The notes beneath the pieces were generated by a model that saw only the letters and a list, made by a program, of their open reading frames with translations, searched no databases and was not told the origin of the DNA. Both the position numbers and the translations under genes were made by a program. Shown here in pieces: positions 47,501 through 60,400 of a stretch of 64,000 nucleotides of DNA (the first letter of the stretch is position 1; each line of letters starts with the position of its first letter). The DNA is from Cristatella mucedo (Eukaryota > Bryozoa > Phylactolaemata > Cristatellidae), in the NCBI GenBank assembly GCA_009760855.2, contig WPIO01000159.1:185001-249000 (forward strand). The letters run 5' to 3'.

Positions 47501-50500
47501 GGTATTGGCAAGGACTGCCACAAACACAAGTAGGTCCAGAAGAAAGCTCCGTAAAACCAAGGCATACACTATGGGAGAAAGTCTCGACCACCACTCTTTT
47601 GCACAGCCGATAGCCGCAAACATCCTTTCAATGCCAGGGCGGTTTTAGGATCGAGTCCATTCAAAATTCTGGTGTTCGGGAGTCACAACCCAGCATTGTA
47701 GTAGGAACCTTCCAAGTAGTAACCAAGCAGTTCGGTACGGCCCTTCTGATTGATAGATGAGCTATCATGACAGTCAAATGGTTGGGGCATCGGGTCTCGG
47801 CAATCATTAGGGCACAGGGTGCAGCAGGAAGTAGAAACCAATTCTTACTTAAAAAACAAAAACCTAGCCAGTGAGCTTTGCCCATGGTAATCAAACCCTA
47901 TTTAAGAAACTGGTCCAGTCCTTAGTTTTAAGCTGGATTCACATGGTCAAACTTGCCGAACTCAAATAATTTGAGTATTTGCGATTGTACCCAGTCCTTA
48001 CTTTAAAAACAAAAACCTAGCCAGTGAGCTTTGCCCATGGTAATCAAACCCTATTAAAGAAACTGGTCCAGTCCTTAGTTTTAAGCTGGATTCACATGGT
48101 CAAACTTGCCGAACTCAAATAATTTGAGTATTTGCGATTGTACCCAGTCAGACTGGTGGGCACTGGCCAAATTTGGTCGCCTTATGGCATGGAGCTGTTG
48201 CTATTTCTGGCACACGCAGTCAGAACCAAAATATCATAAACGATCTGTAGATCAGATAACAAAGATAGAATAGTCAAAGAGATATGAGTAAATCGATGTC
48301 CCCCGAACATGATTGTTCAAAGGGGAGGTGCAAATTCAAGAGTACAGATAGCCTTCTAAATCAGCTGGACGAGTATGCCCACGAGTTATATGGTTGAGTT
48401 TGTTGCCAATGCTTTACGGTAGCAGCAGTTACCCATGTAATAAAACCATCAACACATGCAAGGACACCAACACAATGCTACGGTTATTCCAATCATGCTC
48501 TCCAAGCACAAGCACATAGCAAAGCAGCCCCGAAGCACATTAGGAACACATACAACCTAGATGAGTTGCTTGATATAGCAAGAGTACTGCCCCTATGTAT
48601 TGAGTTTCCAAGTTTACAAGAGTATCACAGGAGAGGCCGAGAACAAGGCCAGGGTGCTTGACCGTATGAGCACCTCCAATTTGGCAGACTTTAAATAAGA
48701 GGAAAGTTGAATGCTTGGGCAAACAAAATGCTGACCAACGGTGCAAGATGTTATGCAGCCCTTCTGATCAATGCTGATATGCAATGCAAAAATGGGCATA
48801 TTTGGTTGGGACTCACTCTTTCATACAGAGGCTCTAGATCAAGATTAACCAACGATGTAAAAACTAAAAAGCATAGGAGACCCAGAACTCAGATGCCAAT
48901 ACACAACTTTAGTCAACATGATACAGAGCTGAACTCATTCCCCACTGTAGACTACTTAATGACTTTGATACTGTACAAAAGCTCTTAAGTCGCACCAATT
49001 AGGCTCCTATTGTTATGCACAACACTGCTGATCTGGGCTCAAGACCAGAAATGCTAATGAAGTATCTAGACGAAATAACAGAAATAGGTGCAGGAGAGCT
49101 TTACATCAGTGGTATAGGCATAGAAAGCAGCAGACGAATGCAATAGTCAGCTGATTAAACAGCTTTATTTTATATAGCAGCAGAAAAGCCTTAACGGCCA
49201 TCACCATCGCTTTCAGTAGGCAATAAAGAATTGCCTACTGACTGGACTAAAACCCAAGACCAGGGTCGTGCCGTGCGAGCACCTGTCGGTAGAAGTTAGC
49301 TAAGGTTTCCACAAGCTTTAAGAGTGATGATTGAAGAAAGAAAAAAATTACTGGTTTCTTGAAAAGCCACGATCACATGACCAAACAACTACACAAACCT
49401 TTGCAATCTGGCCGAGGCTGTTGCAGCCTTTGTTTTTGCAGGAAAGAGAAACTCATTGAGAGTTTTTCAGTCCATTGAACCAGCCATGCAGCTTTAAGCT
49501 CTCACAAGCGTTGCGCACGAACAATTCTATCTTCATTCGATCGCCTGCCCACTTCCACCAAGACAGTGATATGCTGCTTGTGTGTAATTTTTCGGTCGTA
49601 TGCATAAAGGTGTGTAAACGTGCATGAGCAGGTATCCCAATCAGCAAGTATCTTGACTATCTGCACTACCAAAAATATCTCATTTTTCATCGGTCGAATC
49701 CTGTGCACTGTCCTTGCTAGTTCTGGCTCGATTTGATCGTTTAGCATTGACTGCTAACCTCATACCTGAGGGTAAATCCATTCTAACTCACAAAGACTTA
49801 AGGATGTGCAGGAAAACTTCGTTGCACTAAATTCGCAGAATCTCACCTTGGCACAAATCTCTTAGCTGCCGACTCTTGCTTGTTGACGTTTGCAATCAAA
49901 CTAAGAGTCTCCTTGCTAGCAAAGTCCTTCAGTTTTGGAGTTCGTATCACATTCTCTTTGGCAGTCGATGCGCCCGGTGTAATGAGTGGCCCTCGACATG
50001 CTGAGCGGGATGGAGTCTTGCAGGCACTGCAATATCAGCCATCACAATCGCCAAACAATAGTGTGGACAAAACCGATGAGTTCATCACCTAGTACAGCCA
50101 AGCTTCCAGTGGGGTGTCCTGTTTGATACCGAATCTGAGGCAGGAACTTAGCAGCAGCAGCAGCACAGCGAATGGCAGCAGTCGCAGCAACAGTTGCAAC
50201 AGCAGCAGGCTCCATAAAGAGTTAACGAGTCACACGAAAAGAATCCAAAAATGGCACTACTGACTACATGGACCAGCCGGACACATACAAAATTGCAGCA
50301 AATAAGGCGGCGCACCAACAGCCAAGACAAGATGCCGCCCTCAGATCCACGGCATTCATTCAAGACAATAAGATGTGCTGCTAAACAAGGCACACTCCGG
50401 CTCCATTTGCAAAGGTCCAAACATGCATGCCAAATGTATTCACAAGGATGCTGCAACAAATGCAGTAGATAATACAGCTCGATCCTCAGCTTGAATCTAG

Positions 50501-53500
50501 AGCACGCACTGCAGTTGCAGCAGAAGCAGCAGCATGCTGTTTTACTGCCGGCCAAATACTGTATAGGACAAGTAATGTGACTGCTGAAATCAGAGCAAAG
50601 CAAAAACCTCTAGCACCTTGGCTTGCTGCTCACAAAAGCACTCACTTCCATCATCATCTTGCAAGCCCCTACACCAGCCACCACCCCCAGCTACGCACGC
50701 ACCTGCGCCAGCCGATCTTACTGGTGTGTTGTGGGGGGGGAGGGGGGAGTATGGCACTGCGTCTGACTGAAGCCATTCGCACATGCAAAGTTACTGCAGT
50801 AGACAGGGAATCTGCTGCAGTTTGCAAAATAAACCACGGCCAGCAAAGAGCTTCGAGAGCATGCAGCAACAGCCTCATACACACCTTCGCGGAGGTTCAG
50901 TGGCTCTAGCAGCTGCTCCCATGCAGCTGCTACCGGTCTCCTCCTCCTCCTCCTCCTCGTCAGCCTCTGCCTCGGCAATGCTCGACGCCACTCTGCTGAT
51001 GCCTGGGAAAAGGCAAGGTGCAGCAGCCACTTTAATAACAGTATAACAGCAATAGTAAATGTATATAGCGCCCTTGCAGAACTTAAAAATCTCTTTCTAG
51101 GCACTCTATATGTGTGCTGTACAGGATGCATGACAATATGGTTAGTGGTAACAAGCGCAATGCCAACACGCATAGGCACGAAAAGAACAAATCACACGGA
51201 CCTTTGCAAATGCTTTGAGTAGAAGGTACGGTTACGCTTCTGCTTAAATGTCGACAAACTAGGGTATGTCGTGACGTCAGTTGGGAGTAAGCTGCAGGCT
51301 TTGGAGCATAAGAACTAAAGGTTCCAAAAAATTCGAGGTAGCTTTAAGGCACCACTAAGCAATTTGAGTCAGAAAAAAGGGTGGTATGATAGACTGATTG
51401 GGATGTGGTTCTAATAGGTAGATCGTAGCAAGAAAACGAAGGGACCTAAAAGTGAGTGAAAGAACCTTGAAGTCGATGCGCTGCATGATTGGGAACCAGT
51501 GCAGGTCGGCGAGAAGTGGTGTGATGTGATGTTAACTGCATTGCTCACGACAGATCAGCCTAGCTGCAGATTTTTTCACCAACTGTAAGCGCCTGATTTC
51601 ACAGGCCGGAAGACCAGCAAGCGATGAGCTACAGAATCGAGATGATATGTCGCACATGCATGGACCAACATGAATTTGGTATCTCTTTCTTAGCAGGCCC
51701 GAATTTTTGCAATAATACGCAGCTGAAAATAGACTTTTTCGAGAGATTGGGGCACGATGAGCAGGATACATGAAGGCCCAATCGGCGATGACGGTGACAC
51801 TGCCCGGGCGGCAACGGTGCAGCTAGATCTTCACCCTGCTGCTGCTGTGGCACAGTCGACTCGTCGTAGGGCTGGTAGCCGTACTTTTGAAAGTGCACCT
51901 CGATGCGATCCATGCACGCCGCTTTGTCTCTAACCGAAGCTTCGCACGCTGAGAGCGAGGTCTCGACACCGTCGTTGGCTCCTCGAAGCGTGGCCAGAAA
52001 CTCTATCATGGCTGCCTGTAGCACACAAGCAGAACGCGATATGCATCAGCGGAAGCCGAGACAAAAACCACGGTGCATGCTGCCAGCACTTGTGAACCAC
52101 GGGCCAGAGACCACTACTGCATGAGAGACATGATGACCGGTAGATAGAGCGGCAGCATCTTGGCCCTGGGCAGGCTCCGCTGGAGGTCTGAGTCTGTCGA
52201 CAAGGCAGCACGAGGGCAGCGGCGCCCGAATTCTGGTGAGAACTTTCAGGGCTCGGTTTGGGTGACATAGGTGGGTGTGTGGCGTGGTGGTATTATTGGG
52301 ATGTGCAACCTCGTGGCAACAGATTGTGCTCTTGCTTGGCATGCTAGTTTCGTACCTGTGCTCCAACGGGCAGATCTGCCGCAAGATGCTTGCCTTTAAG
52401 GACCAAGGAGGTCATGGGCTCGAGCCCTTCGGCATATGTAAAGGGCCTGGACCGAGACATAGTTCACTTAGGGCGCTATACAAAGGAATTACACTTAGTG
52501 TATATATCTGGCACACTACAGTCATAGTCCAACATTCAATCTTGCTTCCTTTGCAGCAAATGTAAAGCACACAGAAAGAGATTGAATTCTGAGGGCGCTT
52601 TATTAAATGTATTATTCTTAATATTAGGCAGTCCTGATGGCTGCAGACTCCCAGCCCCACCTGGAGTCTAATCGTTGCCCCGAGTTGCTACTTTTCTGCG
52701 GGCTTTGAGAGCTTGCTTCCTTCCACTCGATCATTGGACCGTGAGCCCAGGAGATAAGGTGCTCGCTCATCACGACCGATGTCGTGGGTTCGAATCCTGC
52801 AGTGGGCGATCCTTTATTGCCAACTACAAGTGTGGTGATAGCTGCCAAGGCTCTTCTGCCACTATACAAAAGAGGCTAGTAAATCAGCTAATATCATCTA
52901 TTCTCTTGCTGCTGCAATTCAGGCTCAACAAAGTCCAGGGCAATGGCAGAGTCATGTAAGATGGAAGAAGAATCAGGGAGGTGTAGGGCTCGTCGACCAA
53001 GCACGAATAGAAAAAATCACTCGTACCACCAGCTAGGTCAAGAAAATGCTGAAAACCGCCAAGCCTGGCCTCTCAAGCATCAATCAAGCAATCTATCTAT
53101 CCCAAGCATCAACCTTGCACTATAGACTGCACGGAGTAGTTTCGACCACGAACTGTCACGAGCTCGAACAAGCTTTCAACTAATCATGTCTAGATTGTCC
53201 AAGCTTCTAGTAGCCGGAACTAAAAACTTCTTTGGGCTGTGCTTGATTCACCTGTCCTCACCTGGCAACTGCAGAGATCTCAGAACTGGAGATCGTAAAG
53301 TTTCCGGAGTGGGAGGAAAATAGCATAAATTGCGCAGCCTCCAGCCAGAGACATGTACTACAGCCTAACTACTTGCAAGGAACTATATTTTTGCAGCTGC
53401 AATAGTAGCAGTTGAAGGCTGTGCAAGAGGATGCAGCAGAAGCAGGAACAACAGCTTGTGTCATTGAAAATGCAAATGTGAATTATCATGGGAAGTCACG

Positions 53501-55863
53501 TGGTGCTGTGAGAGGCAGACATGTTACTTAACTTACCTTAGGTCTTGACTTGCTCGGTGTGCCAAAGGCCTGTACCAAATTGAACACCAGTCCCCTTAGT
53601 CTCAACTGACACTGTTTAACACATGCACACACACACACTGCTAAAATTCGGGCTTGCTTAGATAAGGATACCACGTCCAAGTTGGTCCATGCATTCGTGA
53701 CATCCCGTCTCGACTTCTGCAACTCAATGCTCGCTGGCCTACCGGCATGTGCGATCAGGCGATTGCAGCTGGTGCAAAACTCCGCAGCTATGCTTGTCTG
53801 CCGTGAGCATCGCAGTTGCCACATTACTCCACTTCTCGCCGACCTGCACTGGCTGCCAGTTGAGCAACGGATTGACTTCAAGGTTTTGTCGCTCACTTTT
53901 AGGTCACTTCATTCTTTGGCTCCAGCCTATCTCTCAGATCTACTCCCCCATCAGGCCAAGCATCGTACCACCCGCTTTTCGGAATCCAACAGTCTACAAA
54001 TACCTTGTACAAACCTCAAATCCTTTGGAGACCGTGCATTTAGTTCGTATGCTCCCAAAGCCTGGAACTCCCTCCCGACCTGCGTCAGAGCATCCCCTGA
54101 CCTGACCACATTTAAAAAGAATTTAAAAACCCACCTATTTAGGACAGCATTTAGTGGATCCCTGCGATTCGTCCTTGATGTGCTTATGCGTGCTGACACT
54201 GTGCATGCTGCCACTAACCGTATTTGCATGCTGATCCTGTGCATGTCACCCCTAACTATGTTATTCATGTTGTTTGTTTATCAAGCATGATTTTACTCAC
54301 CATTCAATTGCATTTCCCTTTGTAGCAAATGTAAAGCACCTAGAGAGAGATTAAGTTCTCTGAGGGCGCTTTATCAAGTGAATTATTAATATTATTATTA
54401 TGCAGATCGGCGAGATTTGGTTTCGTTGCTCGGAGCCAGCTGCACTGCCAGCCTGATTGTGTTTATGAGTGCTGACACTGCGTGTTAAACACTAGCCAAC
54501 TGATACGCTTCCTTTCCAGCACATGCCTAGAAAGAAATTTAGTTTTCTTAGGGTGCTATGCAGATTTATTATTATCATTACTTGGCCAATGTCAGTGCCT
54601 GCACAAAATCTTGAATGTCTCAAACCTTGACCGAAGCCTCAAGAAGTGCCCAGAAAAGTCTTCAATGTACATTTCTTGAGGATCAATACTAGGCACATCC
54701 ACTAAATCGCACCCCGGAGTGTTCCAATAGTGCAACCAAAAAGTATTATTCGAAAACCACAACCTGTTCCTAATCGGCTTTAAACTGCCTAACAAGATAA
54801 TTTCGAATGCTTCTCAGATCCAGGAGGCAAACCAAGGTGGCAGCATGCATAAATTTGGTGAGCCGTGATGGCACACTAGGTAAGGCAGTTGCTTTCACGA
54901 CCTGGGGACCGAGGTCGTGGGTTCGATTCCTACGGTGGGCGACTCTTTATCGCCACTGCAAGCGGTGGTGATGGCCGTAAAGGCTCTTCTGTCGCTACAC
55001 AAAAAGAGGCAGTTTAATCAGCTAGGATTTATTTATTTACACTTTAATTTACTATGCTTATTTACTTTACTGTGCATGTTAATCCTTCCTTTTGATACTG
55101 CCGACCCTGGTCTTGGATAAACTCACCAATGGTTGAGACTTTGCTTGTTCTTGCTGGAGACTCTGCAAAGTTTGAGACTTGATTCCCAACCTGCAGATTT
55201 TTCCACTAGCTCTGCATCTATGCCTGCAATTTTTCTTTTAAGAAGCAGACCGTGCACATTGTATCTAGAACCCGGCCGAGAACACTCCAAACCACCGAGA
55301 ACACTCCAAACCTTTCCATTAACCACCCATCTCACATTTTCAGGCCTTAACCGCCTCAACTGAAGATGTGGCAGCAACTTCACACGTCACCTCGACTCCA
55401 AACACTCGAAGCAGCTTTGCAGACAGCTGGTGCCTGCATAGCGATTAAGCTAGGCAGCAAATCCCTGCTGCTGCTGCAAAAGGGCTGAACGCTCGTGCGC
55501 GATCGACCGCGACTGTCTGCAGGCCACTACACACGCCGCTGCAGCCGTCGCCGCCCTCACACAAATGGTAAACTTGTTGCAAGGGGGTTGGGGTAGGGGC
55601 AGCTCACCTTAAGAGCAGCCACTTCATCCTGCTTCTGTCTCACGAGAGTCATGCCGAAGCCAAAGGCGTACGCATTGCCGCCTGAGTGGTGATACATGTC
55701 GCCGCCGCTATGATCAAGGGCCAGCTTGGCTTCTTTCACGGATTTGTCTACCTTACTAGCTAGAAGCCTCAGCTGCATAAACACCGACGGCGGAGTCTCC
55801 TGCATGCTCTGCGCAGCCACCAGCAGTCGGTGTTGGTCCATCGGGCAGCCCGTACGTTCCCAC
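39900..55863 (-). CDS. SKA3: SKA3-like kinetochore protein gene (multi-exon)
   Basis: Minus-strand gene assembled from exons with GT/AG sites. Exon 55608-55863: the start ATG at 55841 (CCCGATGG) encodes 78 residues with FMQLRLLASKVDKSVKEAKL. Exon 51835-52015: AAMIEFLATL... then the SKA3-typical MDRIEVHFQKYGYQPYDE. A tentative exon at 50885-51002 is acidic (EAEADEEEEEETGSS). Exon 40177-40414 is Ser/Ala/Pro-rich. Exon 39900-40027 reads MDDGEYSQLESYLRRYVSKE, EINSAIHVLSKYF. The last two join in phase (AG+G). SKA3 is a subunit of the Ska complex that couples kinetochores to microtubules. The two N-terminal exons align well with what is known of the family. The C-terminal exons also recall the Y-L-R...IN-x-AI line of SKA proteins, but that link is inference. 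Further exons are missing. Introns are full of LINEs and SINEs. Confidence 0.55.
41371..41445 (-). mobile_element. LINE-A tail fragment
   Basis: (AAT)n followed by TATAGCACCCTCAGAGAGCT and TCTCTAGGCACTCTACAT, the minus-oriented LINE-A tail. Confidence 0.6.
41458..41582 (+). repeat. (CA)n microsatellite, interrupted
   Basis: CA runs broken by CACGCATGCACGC and GGCCCACATGC. Confidence 0.95.
44536..45430 (-). mobile_element. LINE-A copy, partly decayed
   Basis: Minus-oriented. It has an (AAT)n tail at 44536, hairpin, 3' UTR and C-terminal RT wording (DLHWLPVKQRIDIKVLLLTF), with small deletions near 44995 and 45145. The upstream edge is near 45365, with another tail-like block at 45390-45430. 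The preceding 41583-44535 stretch holds no gene I can support. Confidence 0.85.
46854..47417 (+). other. Coding-like open frame, unassigned
   Basis: The frame is open from about 46854 to TAG at 47415. It has balanced codon use and a polar, mixed composition: YKCHFSHPTRSS at the start, NWGIKKHKDKVITEN, then VKLDTVALEKAPTDIWKDI. The Cys/His start could be a degenerate zinc finger and the whole a transposon or host exon. It lies on the opposite strand to the SKA3-like gene, inside its long intron. I recognise no family. Confidence 0.3.
47844..48148 (+). repeat. Tandem duplication, about 153-bp unit
   Basis: The block CTTACTT(T)AAAAA...AACTGGTCCAGTCC...TTGCGATTGTACCCAGT occurs twice in direct succession with only a few single-base indels. 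This indicates a recent duplication. The flanks 47418-47843 and 48149-50880 hold no gene I can support. Confidence 0.93.
51050..51745 (-). mobile_element. Diverged LINE-A-like copy
   Basis: Tail block TATAGCGCCCTTGCAGAACT at 51065. Further up are the AAGTGAGTGAAAGAACCTTG and CCAGTGCAGGTCGGCGAGAA blocks, and a C-terminal RT remnant (SLAGLPACEIRRLQLV). It abuts the SKA3-like exon region at about 51745. Confidence 0.75.
52400..52495 (+). repeat. SINE-1 partial copy
   Basis: GGACCAAGGAGGTCATGGGCTCGAGCCC, GGCATATGTAAAG and AGGGCGCTATACAAAGGAATT are present; the head is truncated. Confidence 0.65.
52548..52628 (+). mobile_element. LINE-A tail fragment
   Basis: CTTTGCAGCAAATGTAAAGC, AGAGATTGAATTCTGAGGGCGC, and then a decayed ATT tail. 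Confidence 0.75.
52738..52895 (+). repeat. SINE-2 copy
   Basis: AGATAAGGTGCTCGC head, GTCGTGGGTTCGAATCCTGC (B-box match), TGGGCGATCCTTTATTGCC, and GCTCTTCTGCCACTATACAA. Confidence 0.8.
53640..54405 (+). mobile_element. LINE-A copy, plus orientation, 5'-truncated
   Basis: An open frame at 53682-54290 covers the C-terminal ~200 RT-ORF residues (AFVTSRLDFCNSMLAGLPAC; DLHWLPVEQRIDFKVLSLTF). The 3' UTR, hairpin and (ATT)n tail at 54385-54400 follow. It is well preserved and lies in an SKA3-like intron. Confidence 0.92.
54518..54580 (+). mobile_element. LINE-A tail fragment
   Basis: GCCTAGAAAGAAATTTAGTT, TTCTTAGGGTGCTATGCAG, and then TTATTATTATC. Confidence 0.6.
54858..55022 (+). repeat. SINE-2 copy
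   Basis: AGCCGTGATGGCACACTAGG (A-box-like), GTCGTGGGTTCGATTCC (B box), TTATCGCCACTGCAAGCGG, GGCTCTTCTGTCGCTACACA, and TTTAATCAGCTAG. Confidence 0.82.
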
Positions 55864-56399
55864 CTGCAAACTTTCCAGAAGACGATCGTAAAACGATTAG
55901 CAAAACGCTCACAAGTCGCTGCCACTAGCCACAAGATGGCGCGAGGGCGCACACTGTCTGCTGCTACACGTATCGTTCTTGGTCTCAGCCACTGATGAAA
56001 ATGCATCGCCTATATCGTACGCCAAGCTCTGCAACGCCACACTACACATTAGCTCGAAGACCGTAAACAACGATTCGCTTGCGATAAGCTTGCTCCACAA
56101 TTAAGCATGAGGCAGTAAAAAAACAGCAAGGCCAAATGAATACACGGTAACTGGACTTGACATAAGTTTGACAAAATATACTGCGAGAAAAACGTCCAGC
56201 TCCTGTGGTTAGCAAGATCCTACAGATCATACCATACAATGAGCCAATTTTTTTAGCATGCCAGAGGGAAGTAATGGCCTCGAAACTTTATTGACAGCGA
56301 TGAGCAGCCGTTGCGGGGAACTACCCTTGAGGTCGATCGATGCGGCTTCTTTAACTTTTAAAGCTGGTGCCTTGCAGATCAACATGGTCTCGGATTAGA

Positions 56400-57415
56400 T
56401 CGTCGAGCGGCGCCAGCAAGCTGCGAAGCCGAATTTGCACTCAGCTATGGCCGGCGTTTGACAAAGACCTTGCAACCAAGCCAAATTAAACCAGCGGCAA
56501 AGTCGCGGGATAAAGCAGAGGGGGCATTTGCCCTCCCCTCCCGGCTAAGGGGGGGGGGCAGCGACAATCGATTGCTCCGCCGATCGAAACGACGATCGAC
56601 ATGACGATCGGCGAAGCAATCGATGAGCAATCTCCGAGTTGTTCTCGAATACACATTATGATTGTGCGCTATAACTGTTCATGACCAGTGGGTCTTGCCC
56701 CCCCCCCCGCCCTCCGACAGAAATCTTGCGGGTCTCGCTTTCCTACTAGATGAAAATCCTGACTGCTTCTGAGTGAAACCGCAGTGGACCGTAAGCACTG
56801 CGAAGCTTTCCCGACGCACCTCAAACGGCAAAACCTGCGCAACCAATCTCGGATAGCAAGCGGCGGCGATAGCATCGGCGGCAGCGGCAGGGACGGCGGT
56901 TGAGGCAGCAGTAGCGGCGGCAGCAGCGGTGGCGACAGTGGGTGAGGGGCCGCGGTAGGGGCACCAGTAGAGGCTCTGCTGACCGTGCAATCTACCGCTG
57001 ACGAAATCACTGGTCGAGAGAGTGACGCGGACAAAAGTAGACTATTAAGACGAGCGCGACTACAACAGGATGGCAAATCGCAGCCATTCCAGGCAGCTTA
57101 GCAGCGCCGCTAAACGGCGAACTCGCACGTAGTAGACGCCAATCCACATCATCGCACAAGCTCTAGGTCATCAATACGCGAAGGATACAAACTAAAACCC
57201 AGAGTCAAACATGGCTGTAGTAAACGACGACGGACAGAACGGCGACAGCGGCTTACGTGTGATGCAGACTACGCGAGCCCAGCCGCAAAAAACGATCACG
57301 TTTCGAAGCGGCCGCTAAATATACCGGAAGCGGAAGCGGTATCTGGGGCCTCTGCCTGTCGCGCGCCGGCGGGACGGTATAGCGGCGTGCTCGGCCGGTT
57401 GGAACGCTGCGTGGA
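56400..57415. promoter_or_regulatory. GC-rich intergenic region, likely bidirectional promoter
   Basis: About 1 kb rich in CG dinucleotides lies between the start regions of the minus SKA3-like gene and plus TMEM201. A tandem ETS/GABP-like CCGGAAG-CGGAAG lies at 57324-57336, within 100 bases of the TMEM201 ATG; such GGAA sites are common in CpG promoters. The span includes GGCGGCAGC repeats (56870-56935) and a G-run. Promoter function is inferred. Confidence 0.5.
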
Positions 57416-60400
57416 ATGTCTACTTACGAGGCGATGCTGCTCTCTGCGGGCTTTGCGATTGCGTTCGGATTTCTATGTATAGTGCTTTACAGACTGCTAA
57501 GGTACGACGACGAGTTGTTAGCTGTTCAGCTCTTGACCTGTATGGGGTCGCAGAAATGCTCTCGTACGTACGAAGTTCCGCATATCTCAATTCTGCACAA
57601 TTTCGAAACGATCCTCGCTAATGCGCCGGAGTACGTGGCCATACACTGTTTGTTTGTCCGTGCATTCTCCTTTTATTATTGCTTACTTGGCTCGCGTAGC
57701 TTGTGCCGCATACTGAGCCAGGGCTTCTTCATCGTATTGAAGCCTTCCGGCGTTATCTCGGCAACGTCGCTCTGCAATCGTTCGCCGAGCTCTAGCGCAG
57801 TAACCCCCTCGGCATTGCTGACGCATTTTGAAACGGATCTAGCTTTAATTGGACTGTTAGCTGCTATTTGGGGCCCGCGTAGTTTATTTCACACGAGTAC
57901 GATTCTAACTCGGCGAGAAAGCTGCATTCTGGTGTAGCATCTCACTCGACGCCTTTGGGTTCTTTGGAACATACCGGAGGTATATCTCCATATGCTAGTC
58001 TACACCGCTTGCGCATCGAGTTAGTCACATCTGAAAGTCTTCTCATTTGGCCGCCTGTTCTGATTCGAGAAAGCTTCGAGTCGCTCGACCGTTAATTCGG
58101 GTAATAGTGTTGAAATACCAAGGTCTCGTCCTGGTGTTGCGATTTTTGCGGCACAAGTCTGTTACCAGCCGTCTCTACTCTCTATTTCAGCGAAGCCTCG
58201 TCGTGGTTCGCTTAGTCTGACCCAAGATATGCACATCTGGAGCGTTTAACTTTGCTGCAAACTCGTGCGAGGTTAGCGAATGTGAAGCGGCTGCAGCTTC
58301 CTATCTTCACCCGCCTGAGAGCGCGCGTGCTTGCTTGTACACTTGCAGGCCTTTATTTGATGTGACGGTCGCTTGCTGGTTCTGCCACCAGAAGTCGGTC
58401 GTGCCGTATGAAAATCGGAATTGTTGGGACTGCCTATTCTGCGATCAATATAACGGATTTCAAGACGACGGAGGCTACAACAAGGCCATTCCTGCTCAGC
58501 ACGTTGTAAGTAGAAGCTCGAGCTCGTGATGAAATTGGGGGTTGCCTCATACTGAATGGCATCACTTAAAGTTCTTACGATGACCCACAAGGCCCGCCAC
58601 GGCTTAGCTCCTTCGTACCTAGCTGAACTGCTGCATCAGTTTCAGCCTGCTCGCGCCCTCAGGTCCTGTGTGGACAATAAATTAGCTGTCCCATTCCTCC
58701 GCTTAAAGACAGTTGGCGAGACAGAAGCTTTAGCTCTGCAGGTCCTAGACTGTGGAACTCGCTTCCACAATTCTTACGCAACGACAACTACTCTCCAACT
58801 GCCGACTATGGCACATCTTTTTCAGCGGTCCTGAACTGCTACTTCTATGCTACTCACTACCTCAACTGCTCTCCTGACTCTGCTATGCTTCCCACTTTCT
58901 CTTTGTTGCGTGAGACGAAGTCTGTTGGCTACCGAATGCGTACCGAAAGCCGCTTAGGCTGTGAGTGCGCTATACGAAACTCTCCTGCGTAACACCCACA
59001 TGGTCTTTATGACTTTGTGGAGTTACTGACGGAGATGCATCACATGGCTTGGCGTGCCTCTGCTTCGGTCTACAGTTGGGCAGTGTTATGGTACATGTTT
59101 GTTGATTCACTTTTTATAAGGATGTTATTGTTTTTTTCTTCTCAATAATAATGGTACCCATAAGGCATATGTATAGCGCACTGAGAGAACTAAATCTCTT
59201 CCTAGGCACTTTACCTATGCTGGAAAGGAAGCATGTCAATATGATAAATGTTGGCACACAAGTCAGAGAATGTCGTGATGTCAGTCGGCAGTGAGTTCCA
59301 AGCTTAGGAAGCAAGCGAACTGAAGGCACGGTCTCGAAAAGAGTTGGCATTGGTTAGAGGCACAGCTAAATGGTTTGAGTCCGAAGGGCTGATGGTTAGA
59401 TGCAAAGCATGATGAGGAAGTATTTCGAATGGGTAGGCTGGAACACATGAGGTAAGAGTCAGACTAAAACTCAAGTATCAGTACCTTTAAGTCGATACTG
59501 TGGTTGATAGGGAGCTAGAGATGGGGTGTTGTGTGACAACTGTGACGTTCACGACTGACAAGCCTAGCTGCCGCAGTGTGCAGCTTCTGTATGCTTGCCA
59601 TTGCACAGGCAGGACGGCCTGCTTGAGTAGTGGGTTACAGGAGTCAAAACTCGGTGGGTTGGTTGCATTGGTTGAGCTGTTGCAGCAGTCGTTTGAGGGT
59701 TGGCCCCTCCATCGATCAAGCAGCTGTAGTCGGCCTGCTTCTGACACGGTGACAGTACCTTGTGTTTTCTTTTCCTCGTCCTCAATGGCATCGATGCCAT
59801 TGAGGTGTGTGTCAGATTGCGGTTGCAACAAGGTCCGCGACCGGCAAGAGGCGTCCTTGCTCATGCTTCGGCAGATTTGTATGCCTATAGCCGGGTTACA
59901 ATTGGATTTCGGTCACTCGATGTTGCGTGTCGTATCTCTTCCTAGACTTTAGCTGGAGTTAGAGCTTAATAAATCGTCTGATTGCTGGTGCAGCTACTCC
60001 TAGTGAGGAGAGCTAGTGTAAGGTTCTCTTTACCGGCAAAATATTGCTGTGCTTAGTGCTTGCCCTGCCGTGCGATGTAATAAATATATATAAATATAAT
60101 TCATGTATATAGCGCCCCAAGAGAACTTAATCTCTATTCAGGCGCTTCACATATGCCTCGGGGCTCGAGCCCACGACCTCAGTCAGACCTTGGTCGGGGC
60201 GAGCACCTTAACCGCTAGACCAAACCAGCTCGGCGATAAGTCTTGACTGCCTTCTTTAGCTATCGCAGATGACTTGTCAGTCCTAGAACTACACGTGGTG
60301 AAGAGCATGTTGTGCTTCGTGTCGCTGTGCAAGGTGCTGTGTGCCCACATTCTACTGGTGGTGGCGATTCTTCGTTTTAGCCGCCGCAGTTTCTTCCTGC

